A program made the translations under genes and the position numbers. From NCBI RefSeq assembly GCF_002395745.1, contig NZ_DGUN01000018.1, positions 1 through 14,271 on the forward strand: a stretch of DNA of 14,271 bases. Reading direction: 5' to 3'. Each line of letters begins with the position of its first letter. The stretch's first letter is position 1. Under the pieces are notes generated by a model. It was not told the origin of the DNA and did not search any database. It saw only the letters and a program-made list of their open reading frames with translations. The stretch is from Fibrobacter sp. UBA4309 (lineage in GTDB: Bacteria; Fibrobacterota; Fibrobacteria; Fibrobacterales; Fibrobacteraceae). Shown here in pieces: positions 1 to 5,553 of the stretch.

Positions 1-278
1 ACCGCCGGGAAGCGGTCAAACGAAAAATCCACGCCCGCATATTCGCTCAGGTAGTAGGAGCCGAAGTAAATCGCCACAATCTGGAGCAGCAAAGGGGTGC
101 CGCGCATCACCGAAATGTAGAACGACACCGGGTAACGCACCACGCGCCACTTGCTCATCTTGAGAACCGCAATGAGCAGGCCCAGCGGAATCGAGAACAG
201 GAGCGTGAGCCCGAAAATGGCGAGCGTCGTGCAGAAGCCGCCCCAGAGAATCGGGAGTAAATTGCTCAAATCAGACAT
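1..278 (-). CDS. Amino-acid ABC transporter permease, N-terminal part (cut by window edge)
   Basis: This is the first 92 codons of an inner-membrane permease of the polar amino-acid (HisM/GlnP) ABC family; the rest lies off the left edge. The protein starts MSDLSNLLPILWGG and continues with a hydrophobic first membrane segment (about residues 8-38). The family hallmark RGTPLLLQ follows at about residues 62-69, leading into the second membrane helix. The start is the ATG at 276-278, 18 bases after the stop of the upstream binding-protein gene. No strong ribosome binding site is visible there, so translational coupling is plausible. With the binding protein it would import an amino acid or related solute. 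The substrate cannot be told from sequence, and the ATPase subunit is not in the window. Family confident; specificity unknown. Confidence 0.9.
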   Translation of the reverse strand, partial: MSDLSNLLPILWGGFCTTLAIFGLTLLFSIPLGLLIAVLKMSKWRVVRYPVSFYISVMRGTPLLLQIVAIYFGSYYLSEYAGVDFSFDRFPA

Positions 279-296
279 GGAACCGCGCGCCGGCTG

Positions 297-1088
297 TTAC
301 TTGCCGAACCACTTGGCAGAGATTTCGTCGAACTTACCATCGGCCTTCATTGCAGCCAAAGTCGAGTTCACTGCGTCGCGCAGGGCCTGGTCCTTCTTGC
401 GGAAACCCACGGCGTAGACTTCGTCGGAAAGGCCTTCCTCGAGCACCGTGTAGTCCTTCGCGTTCGTCACAATCCAGTACTTGGCCACAATTTCGTCCAG
501 GAACACGGCATCGACACCGCCCTTGTCCAAATCCATGAGCGCCGTCTGGTTGTCATCAAACGGGACGATTTCCTTCGCGGCCTTGCCCGCTTCGGAGGCA
601 TCCAGGAGCTTCTGGGCGGTAGAGCCGTTCTGCACGGCAATCTTCTTGCCGGCGAGTGCAGCAAGACTTGCAAGTGCCTTGTCCTTCACCGTGAAAATCA
701 TGCGGTTCTTGAGGTACGGATCGCTCAGGTTCATGGCCTTCGCGCGGGCGCTGTCCACGCTCATGCCGTTCCAGATACAGTCAATCTTGCCGGTGTTCAG
801 TTCCTGTTCCTTCGCATCCCAGGAAATCGGCTGCGTCTTGAGCTTCACGCCCAGGCGCGCGCAGACTTCGGTAGCGAGGTCGATATCGAAACCCACGATG
901 TTGTTGTCCTTGTCGCGGAAACCCATCGGCGGGAAGGAATCGTCGAGACCGAGCACAAACTCGCCCGCCGCCTTCACCTTGTTCAGGGATTCATCGGCCT
1001 GAGTCTTGGATTCCGCCTTCTGGTCGTTGCAGGCAGAAAGAACCGCGGCACATGCAACCGCCGCAAACATCGCAAGAATCTTTTTCAT
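297..1088 (-). CDS. Amino-acid ABC transporter substrate-binding lipoprotein
   Basis: A 263-residue periplasmic solute-binding protein of the family 3 (HisJ/FliY/ArtJ) type. I chose the ATG at 1086-1088 because it has an AAGGAG site 6 bases upstream and opens a typical lipoprotein signal: a KK-charged start, a hydrophobic core and the lipobox LSAC with Cys20 as the lipidated residue. A longer reading frame extends to 1196, but it would run through a terminator hairpin and lacks a signal peptide. Family marks visible are DDSFPPMGF (residues 49-57), the DxDLA segment near 68-72, Arg115 in SARAK (the usual contact for the amino-acid carboxylate), SDPYL (122-126), the VQNGST hinge region (152-157) and Asp198 in FLDE. 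It should be tethered in the envelope and hand a polar amino acid to the permease encoded 18 bases downstream. The ligand (for example cystine, glutamine or arginine) is not resolved. Confidence 0.93.
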   Translation of the reverse strand: MKKILAMFAAVACAAVLSACNDQKAESKTQADESLNKVKAAGEFVLGLDDSFPPMGFRDKDNNIVGFDIDLATEVCARLGVKLKTQPISWDAKEQELNTGKIDCIWNGMSVDSARAKAMNLSDPYLKNRMIFTVKDKALASLAALAGKKIAVQNGSTAQKLLDASEAGKAAKEIVPFDDNQTALMDLDKGGVDAVFLDEIVAKYWIVTNAKDYTVLEEGLSDEVYAVGFRKKDQALRDAVNSTLAAMKADGKFDEISAKWFGK

Positions 1089-1111
1089 AAACGCTCCTTT
1101 TTCATTTACAA

Positions 1112-1121
1112 GAGAAATATA
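1112..1121 (-). promoter_or_regulatory. Putative -10 / leader motif before the binding-protein gene
   Basis: On the minus strand this reads TATATTTCTC, ending 23 bases before the ATG of the binding-protein gene. The identical 10-mer lies 26 bases before ndk (5343-5352), and a close relative lies 23 bases before the lipoprotein gene (7647-7658). TATATTT fits a TAnnTTT-like -10 box of the kind described for Bacteroidetes. No convincing -35 is visible, because the upstream bases belong to the terminator hairpin. The promoter role is inferred. Confidence 0.45.
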
Positions 1122-1122
1122 C

Positions 1123-1153
1123 AAAAAGGGCCGCATCGCTGCGGTCCCTTTTT
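1123..1153 (-). terminator. Rho-independent-type hairpin terminator after the sdh operon
   Basis: AAAAAGGG (1123-1130) pairs with CCCTTTTT (1146-1153), and inside it CCGCA (1131-1135) pairs with TGCGG (1140-1144) around a 4-base loop, with one unpaired T at 1145. It has A- and T-rich flanks on both strands, so it could work in both directions. On the minus strand it lies about 120 bases after the sdhB stop and directly before the leader motif of the binding-protein gene. It therefore probably separates the two transcription units. An attenuator in the leader of the ABC operon is a less likely alternative. Confidence 0.75.
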
Positions 1154-1154
1154 C

Positions 1155-1275
1155 AGGTGGAAGGTTATAGGTTACAGGTCTTAGGGGAAGTATCACGCAC
1201 TTCGTGCGTCCTTATAGGGCGGCGAAGCCGCGATTATCAACCTAAAACCTAACCCCTATTACCTAATTCCTAATT
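1155..1275. repeat. Heptamer-arm inverted repeat with two inner hairpins (element A)
   Basis: The left arm (1155-1189) is five consecutive 7-base units that begin AGG (AGGTGGA, AGGTTAT, AGGTTAC, AGGTCTT, AGGGGAA). The right arm (1241-1275) is five consecutive 7-base units that begin CCTA (CCTAAAA, CCTAACC, CCTATTA, CCTAATT, CCTAATT), so the arms are roughly complementary. Between them are two perfect small hairpins: ACGCAC/GTGCGT (1195-1209, TTC loop) and GCGGC/GCCGC (1219-1231, GAA loop). The last heptamer overlaps the sdhB stop codon (1274-1276). No coding potential and no transposase is seen. It could be a REP/MITE-like or mRNA 3'-end element; its identity is unknown to me. Confidence 0.75.
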
Positions 1276-2050
1276 AGTCTTTCCCGTACACCTTTTCGGC
1301 GTAGGTGACTGTTGCGCCGAGGTATTCGCGGTTCATCTTGGCGATGTAATCCACGGTGATACCCTTCGGGCATGCGGCCTGGCATTCGTAAAGGTTCGTG
1401 CAGTTGCCGAAGCCTTCCTTGTCCATCTGGGCGACCATGGCCAAAACGCGCTTCTTCGCCTCGACCTTACCCTGCGGCAAGAAGCTGAGGTGAGAGACCT
1501 TCGCAGAAACGAAGAGCATTGCAGAAGCGTTCTTACAGGCGGCCACGCAGGCACCGCAACCGATACAGGCGGCAGCGTCGAATGCACGGTCGGCATCAGC
1601 CTTGGGAACCGGAATCGTGGAAGCTTCAGGAGCGGCACCGGTGTTCACAGAAATGAAACCGCCAGCCTGGATGATGCGGTCGAATGCGGTACGGTCCACG
1701 GCGCAGTCACGGATAACCGGGAATGCGGCGGCGCGCCACGGTTCGATCACGATGGTATCGCCATCCTTGAACTTGCGCATGTGAAGCTGGCAAGTGGTGG
1801 TCGCATGGTCAGGACCGTGCGGCATACCGTTGATGACGAGAGAGCACATGCCACAGATACCTTCGCGGCAGTCGTGGTCGAAGGCGAAGCCTTCCTTGCC
1901 CTGCTTCATCTGTTCTTCGTTCACGATGTCGAGCATTTCCAGGAAGGACATGTCCGGAGAAACATCGTTGATCTTGACAGTTTCGAACTGTCCCTTGGTC
2001 TTGGCATCCTTCTGACGCCAAATCTTCAAAGTCAAATTCAGTCCGCTCAT
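1274..2050 (-). CDS. sdhB: Succinate dehydrogenase/fumarate reductase iron-sulfur subunit
   Basis: A 258-residue electron-transfer subunit that carries electrons between the flavoprotein and the membrane cytochrome. Three cluster motifs are complete. The [2Fe-2S] ligands are Cys61, Cys66, Cys69 and Cys87. The [4Fe-4S] ligands are Cys162, Cys165 and Cys168 plus Cys227. The [3Fe-4S] ligands are Cys172, Cys217 and Cys223. These assignments follow the conserved spacing of the family. The CIGCGAC...KNASAMLF and NCTNLYECQAACPKG segments resemble the B-type enzymes of Bacteroidetes and epsilonproteobacteria. The ATG (2048-2050) overlaps the sdhA stop by one base (TAATG), with AGGAG 9 bases upstream inside sdhA, so translation is probably coupled. 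It is the last gene of the ndk-sdhCAB cluster. Its stop codon lies inside the heptamer repeat element that follows. Whether it should be called sdhB or frdB depends on physiological direction, which sequence cannot settle. Confidence 0.96.
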   Translation of the reverse strand: MSGLNLTLKIWRQKDAKTKGQFETVKINDVSPDMSFLEMLDIVNEEQMKQGKEGFAFDHDCREGICGMCSLVINGMPHGPDHATTTCQLHMRKFKDGDTIVIEPWRAAAFPVIRDCAVDRTAFDRIIQAGGFISVNTGAAPEASTIPVPKADADRAFDAAACIGCGACVAACKNASAMLFVSAKVSHLSFLPQGKVEAKKRVLAMVAQMDKEGFGNCTNLYECQAACPKGITVDYIAKMNREYLGATVTYAEKVYGKD

Positions 2051-3963
2051 TATTTGTAGCTCCTAGTAGCGAGGTGGACGTTATCAAAGGTAAGAGGTTC
2101 CTTGGAAAGTTCCGGTGCGACACCGTCGCCCTTGTATTCCCAGGCACCCACGTAGCAGAAGTTTTCGTCGTCGCGCTTGGCTTCGCCTTCCGGAGTCTGG
2201 CTTTCTTCGCGGAAGTGGCCGCCGCAAGATTCCTTGCGGTGCAGGGCGTCAAGAGTGAGGACTTCGGCGAATTCGAGGAAGTCAGCCACGCGGCCGGCGC
2301 GTTCGAGGTTCTGGTTGAAGGAACCTTCGGAGCCGAGCACGTTGACGTTTTCCCAGAATTCGGCACGGAGGGCCGGAATCTTCTCGAGGGCGGTCTTGAG
2401 GCCGGCCTCGTTACGGGCCATGCCCACGTATTCCCACATGATGTTACCGAGTTCACGATGGATATCGTTAACAGTGCGGTGACCCTTGATGGAGAGGAGC
2501 TTGTGGATGCGTTCTTCGGTCTGCTTCTTGCAGTCTTCGAACGCGGCATCGGATTCGGAAACCTTCTCGAGCTTGGTGCCCGCGAAGTAGCCGCCGATGG
2601 TGAACGGAATGACGAAGTAACCGTCGGAGAGGCCCTGCATAAGAGCAGAAGCGCCGAGGCGGTTTGCACCGTGGTCGGAGAAGTTGGCTTCACCGAGAAC
2701 GAAGCAGCCCGGAATCGTGGACATCAGATCGTAGTCCACCCAGAGGCCGCCCATGGTATAGTGGATGGCCGGGAAGATACGCATCGGGACCTTGTACGGG
2801 TCTTCGTCGGTAATCTTTTCGTACATCTGGAAGAGGTTGCCGTACTTGGCAGACACGCCGGCAACGCCCATGCGCTGGATAGCGTCGGCGAAGTCGAGAT
2901 AAACGGCCTGCTTGGTAGAACCCACGCCGAGACCTGCGTCGCAAACCTGCTTGGCGTTACGGGATGCCACGTCACGGGGCACCAGGTTACCGAAGCTCGG
3001 GTACTTTTCTTCGAGGTAGTAGTAACGATCTTCTTCCGGAATCTGGTCCGGGCTGCGGGTGTCGCCCGCCTTGCGCGGAACCCAGATACGGCCGTCGTTA
3101 CGGAGAGATTCACTCATCAAGGTGAGCTTCGACTGCAGGTCGCCGTGGCGAGGAATGCAAGTCGGGTGAATCTGCGTGTAGCAGGGGTTAGCGAACAGGG
3201 CGCCGCGCTTGTAGGCACGGAAAGCAGCCGTGACGTTAGAACCCTGGGCGTTTGTAGAAAGATAGTAGACGTTACCGTAACCACCGGTGCAGAGGCACAC
3301 AGCGTCACCCACATGGCTTTCAAGTTCGCCAGTGATGAGGTTACGGACGATGATACCGCGAGCCTTGCCGTCGATCACGACGAGGTCCATCATTTCGCGG
3401 CGGGGGAACATCTTCACCTTACCGGCGGCAACCTGGCGCATGAGGGCCTGGTAGGCACCGAGCAAGAGCTGCTGACCCGTCTGACCGCGAGCGTAGAACG
3501 TACGGGAAACCTGCGTACCACCGAAGGAACGGTTGTCGAGGAGGCCACCGTATTCACGACCGAACGGAACACCCTGGGCCACGCACTGGTCGATGATGAG
3601 ATTAGAGTTTTCGGCCAAGCGGTGCACGTTGGCTTCGCGAGCGCGGAAGTCACCGCCCTTCACGGTGTCGTAGAACAGACGGTAAACGGAGTCGCCGTCG
3701 TTCTTGTAGTTCTTGGCAGCGTTGATACCACCCTGAGCAGCAATGGAGTGTGCGCGACGGGGGCTATCCTGGATGCAGAAAGACTTGACATTGTAACCAA
3801 GTTCGGCAAGGGAAGCGGCAGCGGATGCACCGGCAAGGCCAGTACCAACCACGATCACCGTGAACTTACGCTTGTTGGCGGGGTTCACGAGCTTGAGTTC
3901 GAACTTGTGCTTGGTCCACTTTTCTTCGATGGAACCACCGGGGATTTTAGAATCAAGAATCAT
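2050..3963 (-). CDS. sdhA: Succinate dehydrogenase/fumarate reductase flavoprotein subunit
   Basis: A 637-residue catalytic subunit that interconverts succinate and fumarate on the cytoplasmic face of the inner membrane. The Rossmann FAD motif is VVGTGLAGASAA (about residues 38-49). The covalent-FAD histidine is His72 in AHSIAAQGG. Active-site residues recognisable by family motif are His267 (QIHPT), Arg330 (LVPRDVASR), His401 (HYTMGG) and Arg435 (GANRLG). Length agrees with B-type SdhA proteins, which are longer than E. coli SdhA, and the N-terminal SIEEKWTKHKFELKLVNPANKRK lead is typical of that group. The start ATG (3961-3963) has AAGGAG 7 bases upstream, 17 bases after the sdhC stop. A long open frame on the opposite strand (2074-3966) is only a shadow of this gene's codon use. 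All catalytic residues are present, so the enzyme should be active. Confidence 0.97.
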   Translation of the reverse strand: MILDSKIPGGSIEEKWTKHKFELKLVNPANKRKFTVIVVGTGLAGASAAASLAELGYNVKSFCIQDSPRRAHSIAAQGGINAAKNYKNDGDSVYRLFYDTVKGGDFRAREANVHRLAENSNLIIDQCVAQGVPFGREYGGLLDNRSFGGTQVSRTFYARGQTGQQLLLGAYQALMRQVAAGKVKMFPRREMMDLVVIDGKARGIIVRNLITGELESHVGDAVCLCTGGYGNVYYLSTNAQGSNVTAAFRAYKRGALFANPCYTQIHPTCIPRHGDLQSKLTLMSESLRNDGRIWVPRKAGDTRSPDQIPEEDRYYYLEEKYPSFGNLVPRDVASRNAKQVCDAGLGVGSTKQAVYLDFADAIQRMGVAGVSAKYGNLFQMYEKITDEDPYKVPMRIFPAIHYTMGGLWVDYDLMSTIPGCFVLGEANFSDHGANRLGASALMQGLSDGYFVIPFTIGGYFAGTKLEKVSESDAAFEDCKKQTEERIHKLLSIKGHRTVNDIHRELGNIMWEYVGMARNEAGLKTALEKIPALRAEFWENVNVLGSEGSFNQNLERAGRVADFLEFAEVLTLDALHRKESCGGHFREESQTPEGEAKRDDENFCYVGAWEYKGDGVAPELSKEPLTFDNVHLATRSYK

Positions 3964-3980
3964 TAGTGGGCTCCTTAAAA

Positions 3981-4826
3981 TTAAGCGTTAAAAGAAACTT
4001 CGACGGTGCCGACAGAAGGAATCACGAAAGAAGTCTTGGCGGCTTCCTTGGCCTTCTTCATCTGTTCGTACTGCGGCTGGAGGCTGCGGGACTTTTCGAT
4101 GAGGGCCTGGGTACCCGGCTGGTTAGCGAGGTAGAAGGCTGCAACGGCGGTGATACCGAAACCGAGGGCAACGATAATGCTGTAAGCGATACCGGCGATA
4201 TCGATAATCGGGGTCCACTTCTGGTGAGCAATGCCCATGGTCTGGAAAGCAGAAGAAATAGCGTGGAAGAGGTGCATACCGATCACGAACATGCTGACCA
4301 CGTAGAATGCAGCCCAAGCCGGGTTAGCAAACATCTGGATGGTGGTGAGCCACATGTCGCGGACGATTTCACCTTCGGCATTCACATAGAGGTAGTGTTC
4401 GCCGAACTTGAGCATCATGAGGTGCTGCACGAGGAAGCCGAGAATGAAGAGACCGGACCAGATCATGGTGAAGGTCGCGAAAGTCTTCTTGCCCTTGCGA
4501 GCGTTGACTTCGTAGTCGATGCCACCGCGAGCCTTCTTGTTCTCGATCTTCAGCTTGATAGCAAGGAAGATGTGGAGAGCGAAAGCAGCCACCAGCACCA
4601 GTTCGACGAGATAAATCATCTTGATCGGGAAGTGGAGCGGGTTGAATCCGGTCAGGAATTCGGTGTAGGCATTGTAAGATGCCTGAGCCGCAGCCTGATC
4701 GAAATTCAGAAGCTGGAAGTTACCACACATGTGGCCGAAGATGAACAGGGCGAGGAACGCGCCTGTGCATCCCATGATCTGCTTCTTACCGATGGAAGAG
4801 GTAAGATACTTGACGATCCATTGCAT
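3981..4826 (-). CDS. sdhC: Succinate dehydrogenase/fumarate reductase cytochrome b subunit
   Basis: A 281-residue membrane anchor of the b558 (B-type, five-helix, diheme) family. Hydrophobic helices can be placed at about 17-36, 68-92, 117-138, 170-195 and 207-234. One histidine falls in each of the first four: His32 (GHMCGN), His85 (ALHIF), His135 (VQHLM) and His185 or His188 (GMHLFHAISSAFQTMG). This matches the four axial ligands expected for two b hemes; the exact pairing is inferred. It would exchange electrons with menaquinone. No separate sdhD gene is present, as expected for type B. The C-terminus carries a hydrophilic tail of about 47 residues after the last helix, longer than I expect for the family. 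A good AAGGAG site lies 10 bases upstream of the ATG. The gene begins 37 bases after ndk ends, so it may share ndk's transcript. Confidence 0.94.
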   Translation of the reverse strand: MQWIVKYLTSSIGKKQIMGCTGAFLALFIFGHMCGNFQLLNFDQAAAQASYNAYTEFLTGFNPLHFPIKMIYLVELVLVAAFALHIFLAIKLKIENKKARGGIDYEVNARKGKKTFATFTMIWSGLFILGFLVQHLMMLKFGEHYLYVNAEGEIVRDMWLTTIQMFANPAWAAFYVVSMFVIGMHLFHAISSAFQTMGIAHQKWTPIIDIAGIAYSIIVALGFGITAVAAFYLANQPGTQALIEKSRSLQPQYEQMKKAKEAAKTSFVIPSVGTVEVSFNA

Positions 4827-4863
4827 TGAGTTGTGTCTCCTTGAGGGGGGTTATTTTTGAAAC

Positions 4864-5316
4864 TTAGAGGACGCAGCAGGCCTTGAGGCTCGGCATTTCG
4901 TAAGCGTAGCGTTCGTCTTCCTTGAACCAGAAGTCCAGTTCGCGCTTGGCGGATTCGGGACTGTCGGAGCTGTGCACGACGTTTTCGGTCATGGAAGGGG
5001 CAAAGTCGTAGCGGAGGGTACCGGGTTCCGCCTTAGCCGGATTGGTGGCACCGTTGATGGCGCGGACCTTGGCAATGGCATTTTCGCCGCCGAGGGCGAG
5101 CATCACGGACGGGCCCTTGGTCATGTAGGCTTCGAGTTCCGGGAAGAACGGCTTTTCCACGTGTTCGGCGTAGAAACCGCGAGCATCGGCAGAGGTCATC
5201 TGGTGCATCTTCACGGCGCAGACGGAGAGGCCTGCAGCGATGTAACGGTCGATAATGCGTCCGATGAGGCCAGACTTGACCGCATTGGGCTTGATCATTG
5301 CAAATGTCATTTCCAT
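4864..5316 (-). CDS. ndk: Nucleoside diphosphate kinase
   Basis: A 150-residue cytoplasmic enzyme that moves the gamma phosphate of ATP to other nucleoside diphosphates through a phosphohistidine. It shows the N-terminal TFAMIKPNAVKSGLIGRII block, the KPFFPEL segment (residues 55-61), GATNPAKAEPGTLRYDFA (89-106) and the active-site NVVHSSDSPESAKREL with His115. Two positions differ from the usual consensus: NxxHGSD is NxxHSSD, and the usual RGDFA reads RYDFA. Both are small changes also known as natural variation, so activity is likely. The ATG at 5314-5316 follows AAGGT at 7 bases; a second ATG two codons on is also possible. The C-terminus ends in CCVL. A TATATTTCTC motif lies 26 bases upstream, and sdhCAB follows within 37 bases, so ndk probably heads that operon. 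Confidence 0.95.
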   Translation of the reverse strand: MEMTFAMIKPNAVKSGLIGRIIDRYIAAGLSVCAVKMHQMTSADARGFYAEHVEKPFFPELEAYMTKGPSVMLALGGENAIAKVRAINGATNPAKAEPGTLRYDFAPSMTENVVHSSDSPESAKRELDFWFKEDERYAYEMPSLKACCVL

Positions 5317-5342
5317 AGTAGGTACCTTTTAGTTAAAGATGT

Positions 5343-5352
5343 GAGAAATATA
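5343..5352 (-). promoter_or_regulatory. Putative -10 / leader motif before ndk
   Basis: The minus strand reads TATATTTCTC, identical to the motif at 1112-1121, and ends 26 bases before the ndk ATG. Just upstream it is preceded by CTAAAATC, close to the CTAAAATT that precedes the related motif at 7647-7658. It abuts the heptamer repeat block, whose nearest unit starts at 5358. It probably marks the promoter of the ndk-sdhCAB unit, inferred from recurrence and spacing. Confidence 0.45.
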
Positions 5353-5357
5353 GATTT

Positions 5358-5553
5358 TAGACGAAAGACGATAGACGATAGACGATAGATTATGCTGGTT
5401 TTAGACGATAGATGATAGACGAAAGACGATAGACGATAGACGAAAGACGATAGACGATAGATTGTGCTGGTTTTAGACGATAGATTCAGTGTAAAAAAGC
5501 AACGATTTTCACCTTTCGTCTACCAGCGAACGAAGCGAGCGGTCTTTCGTCTA
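5358..5553. repeat. Heptamer tandem repeat with inverted arm (element B)
   Basis: Sixteen 7-base units of the form (T/A)AGACGA or close variants occur in three runs: 5358-5392 (5 units), 5402-5464 (9 units) and 5474-5487 (2 units). The runs are separated by the same 9-base spacer TGCTGGTTT (5393-5401 and 5465-5473). A stretch of about 28 bases recurs at a distance of 72 (5386 and 5458) with one mismatch. The inverted arm lies at 5514-5553: TCGTCTA at 5516-5522, followed by CCAGC which mirrors the GCTGG spacer, and GTCTTTCGTCTA at 5542-5553. The latter is a perfect 12-base complement of the unit pair at 5416-5427. The last unit contains the stop codon of the lipoprotein gene (5551-5553). The remaining bases of the gap between ndk and that gene hold only AT-rich sequence, with a weak GTGAAAA/TTTTACAC-type hairpin around 5488-5512. 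Confidence 0.85.

Noticed and set aside
1089..1196. N-terminal extension of the binding-protein frame up to 1196
   Set aside because: It would be encoded through the terminator hairpin and would bury the signal peptide. The ATG at 1086-1088 has a strong ribosome site and starts a proper lipoprotein signal.
2074..3966. A 630-codon open frame on the plus strand opposite sdhA
   Set aside because: It mirrors sdhA almost exactly in extent, while the minus-strand frame shows every SdhA motif. The plus-strand product has no recognisable domain and arises from biased codon use.
3966..4829. A 287-codon plus-strand frame opposite sdhC
   Set aside because: It is a shadow of sdhC; its product is rich in His, Glu and Val without family motifs.
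4864..4878. CCVL at the end of Ndk as a CaaX-like lipidation signal
   Set aside because: Protein prenylation at CaaX boxes is a eukaryotic process; the resemblance is most likely chance.
5358..5487. The heptamer array as a possible CRISPR array
   Set aside because: Units are 7 bases with no unique spacers of 30-40 bases, the two spacers are identical to each other, and no cas genes are nearby.
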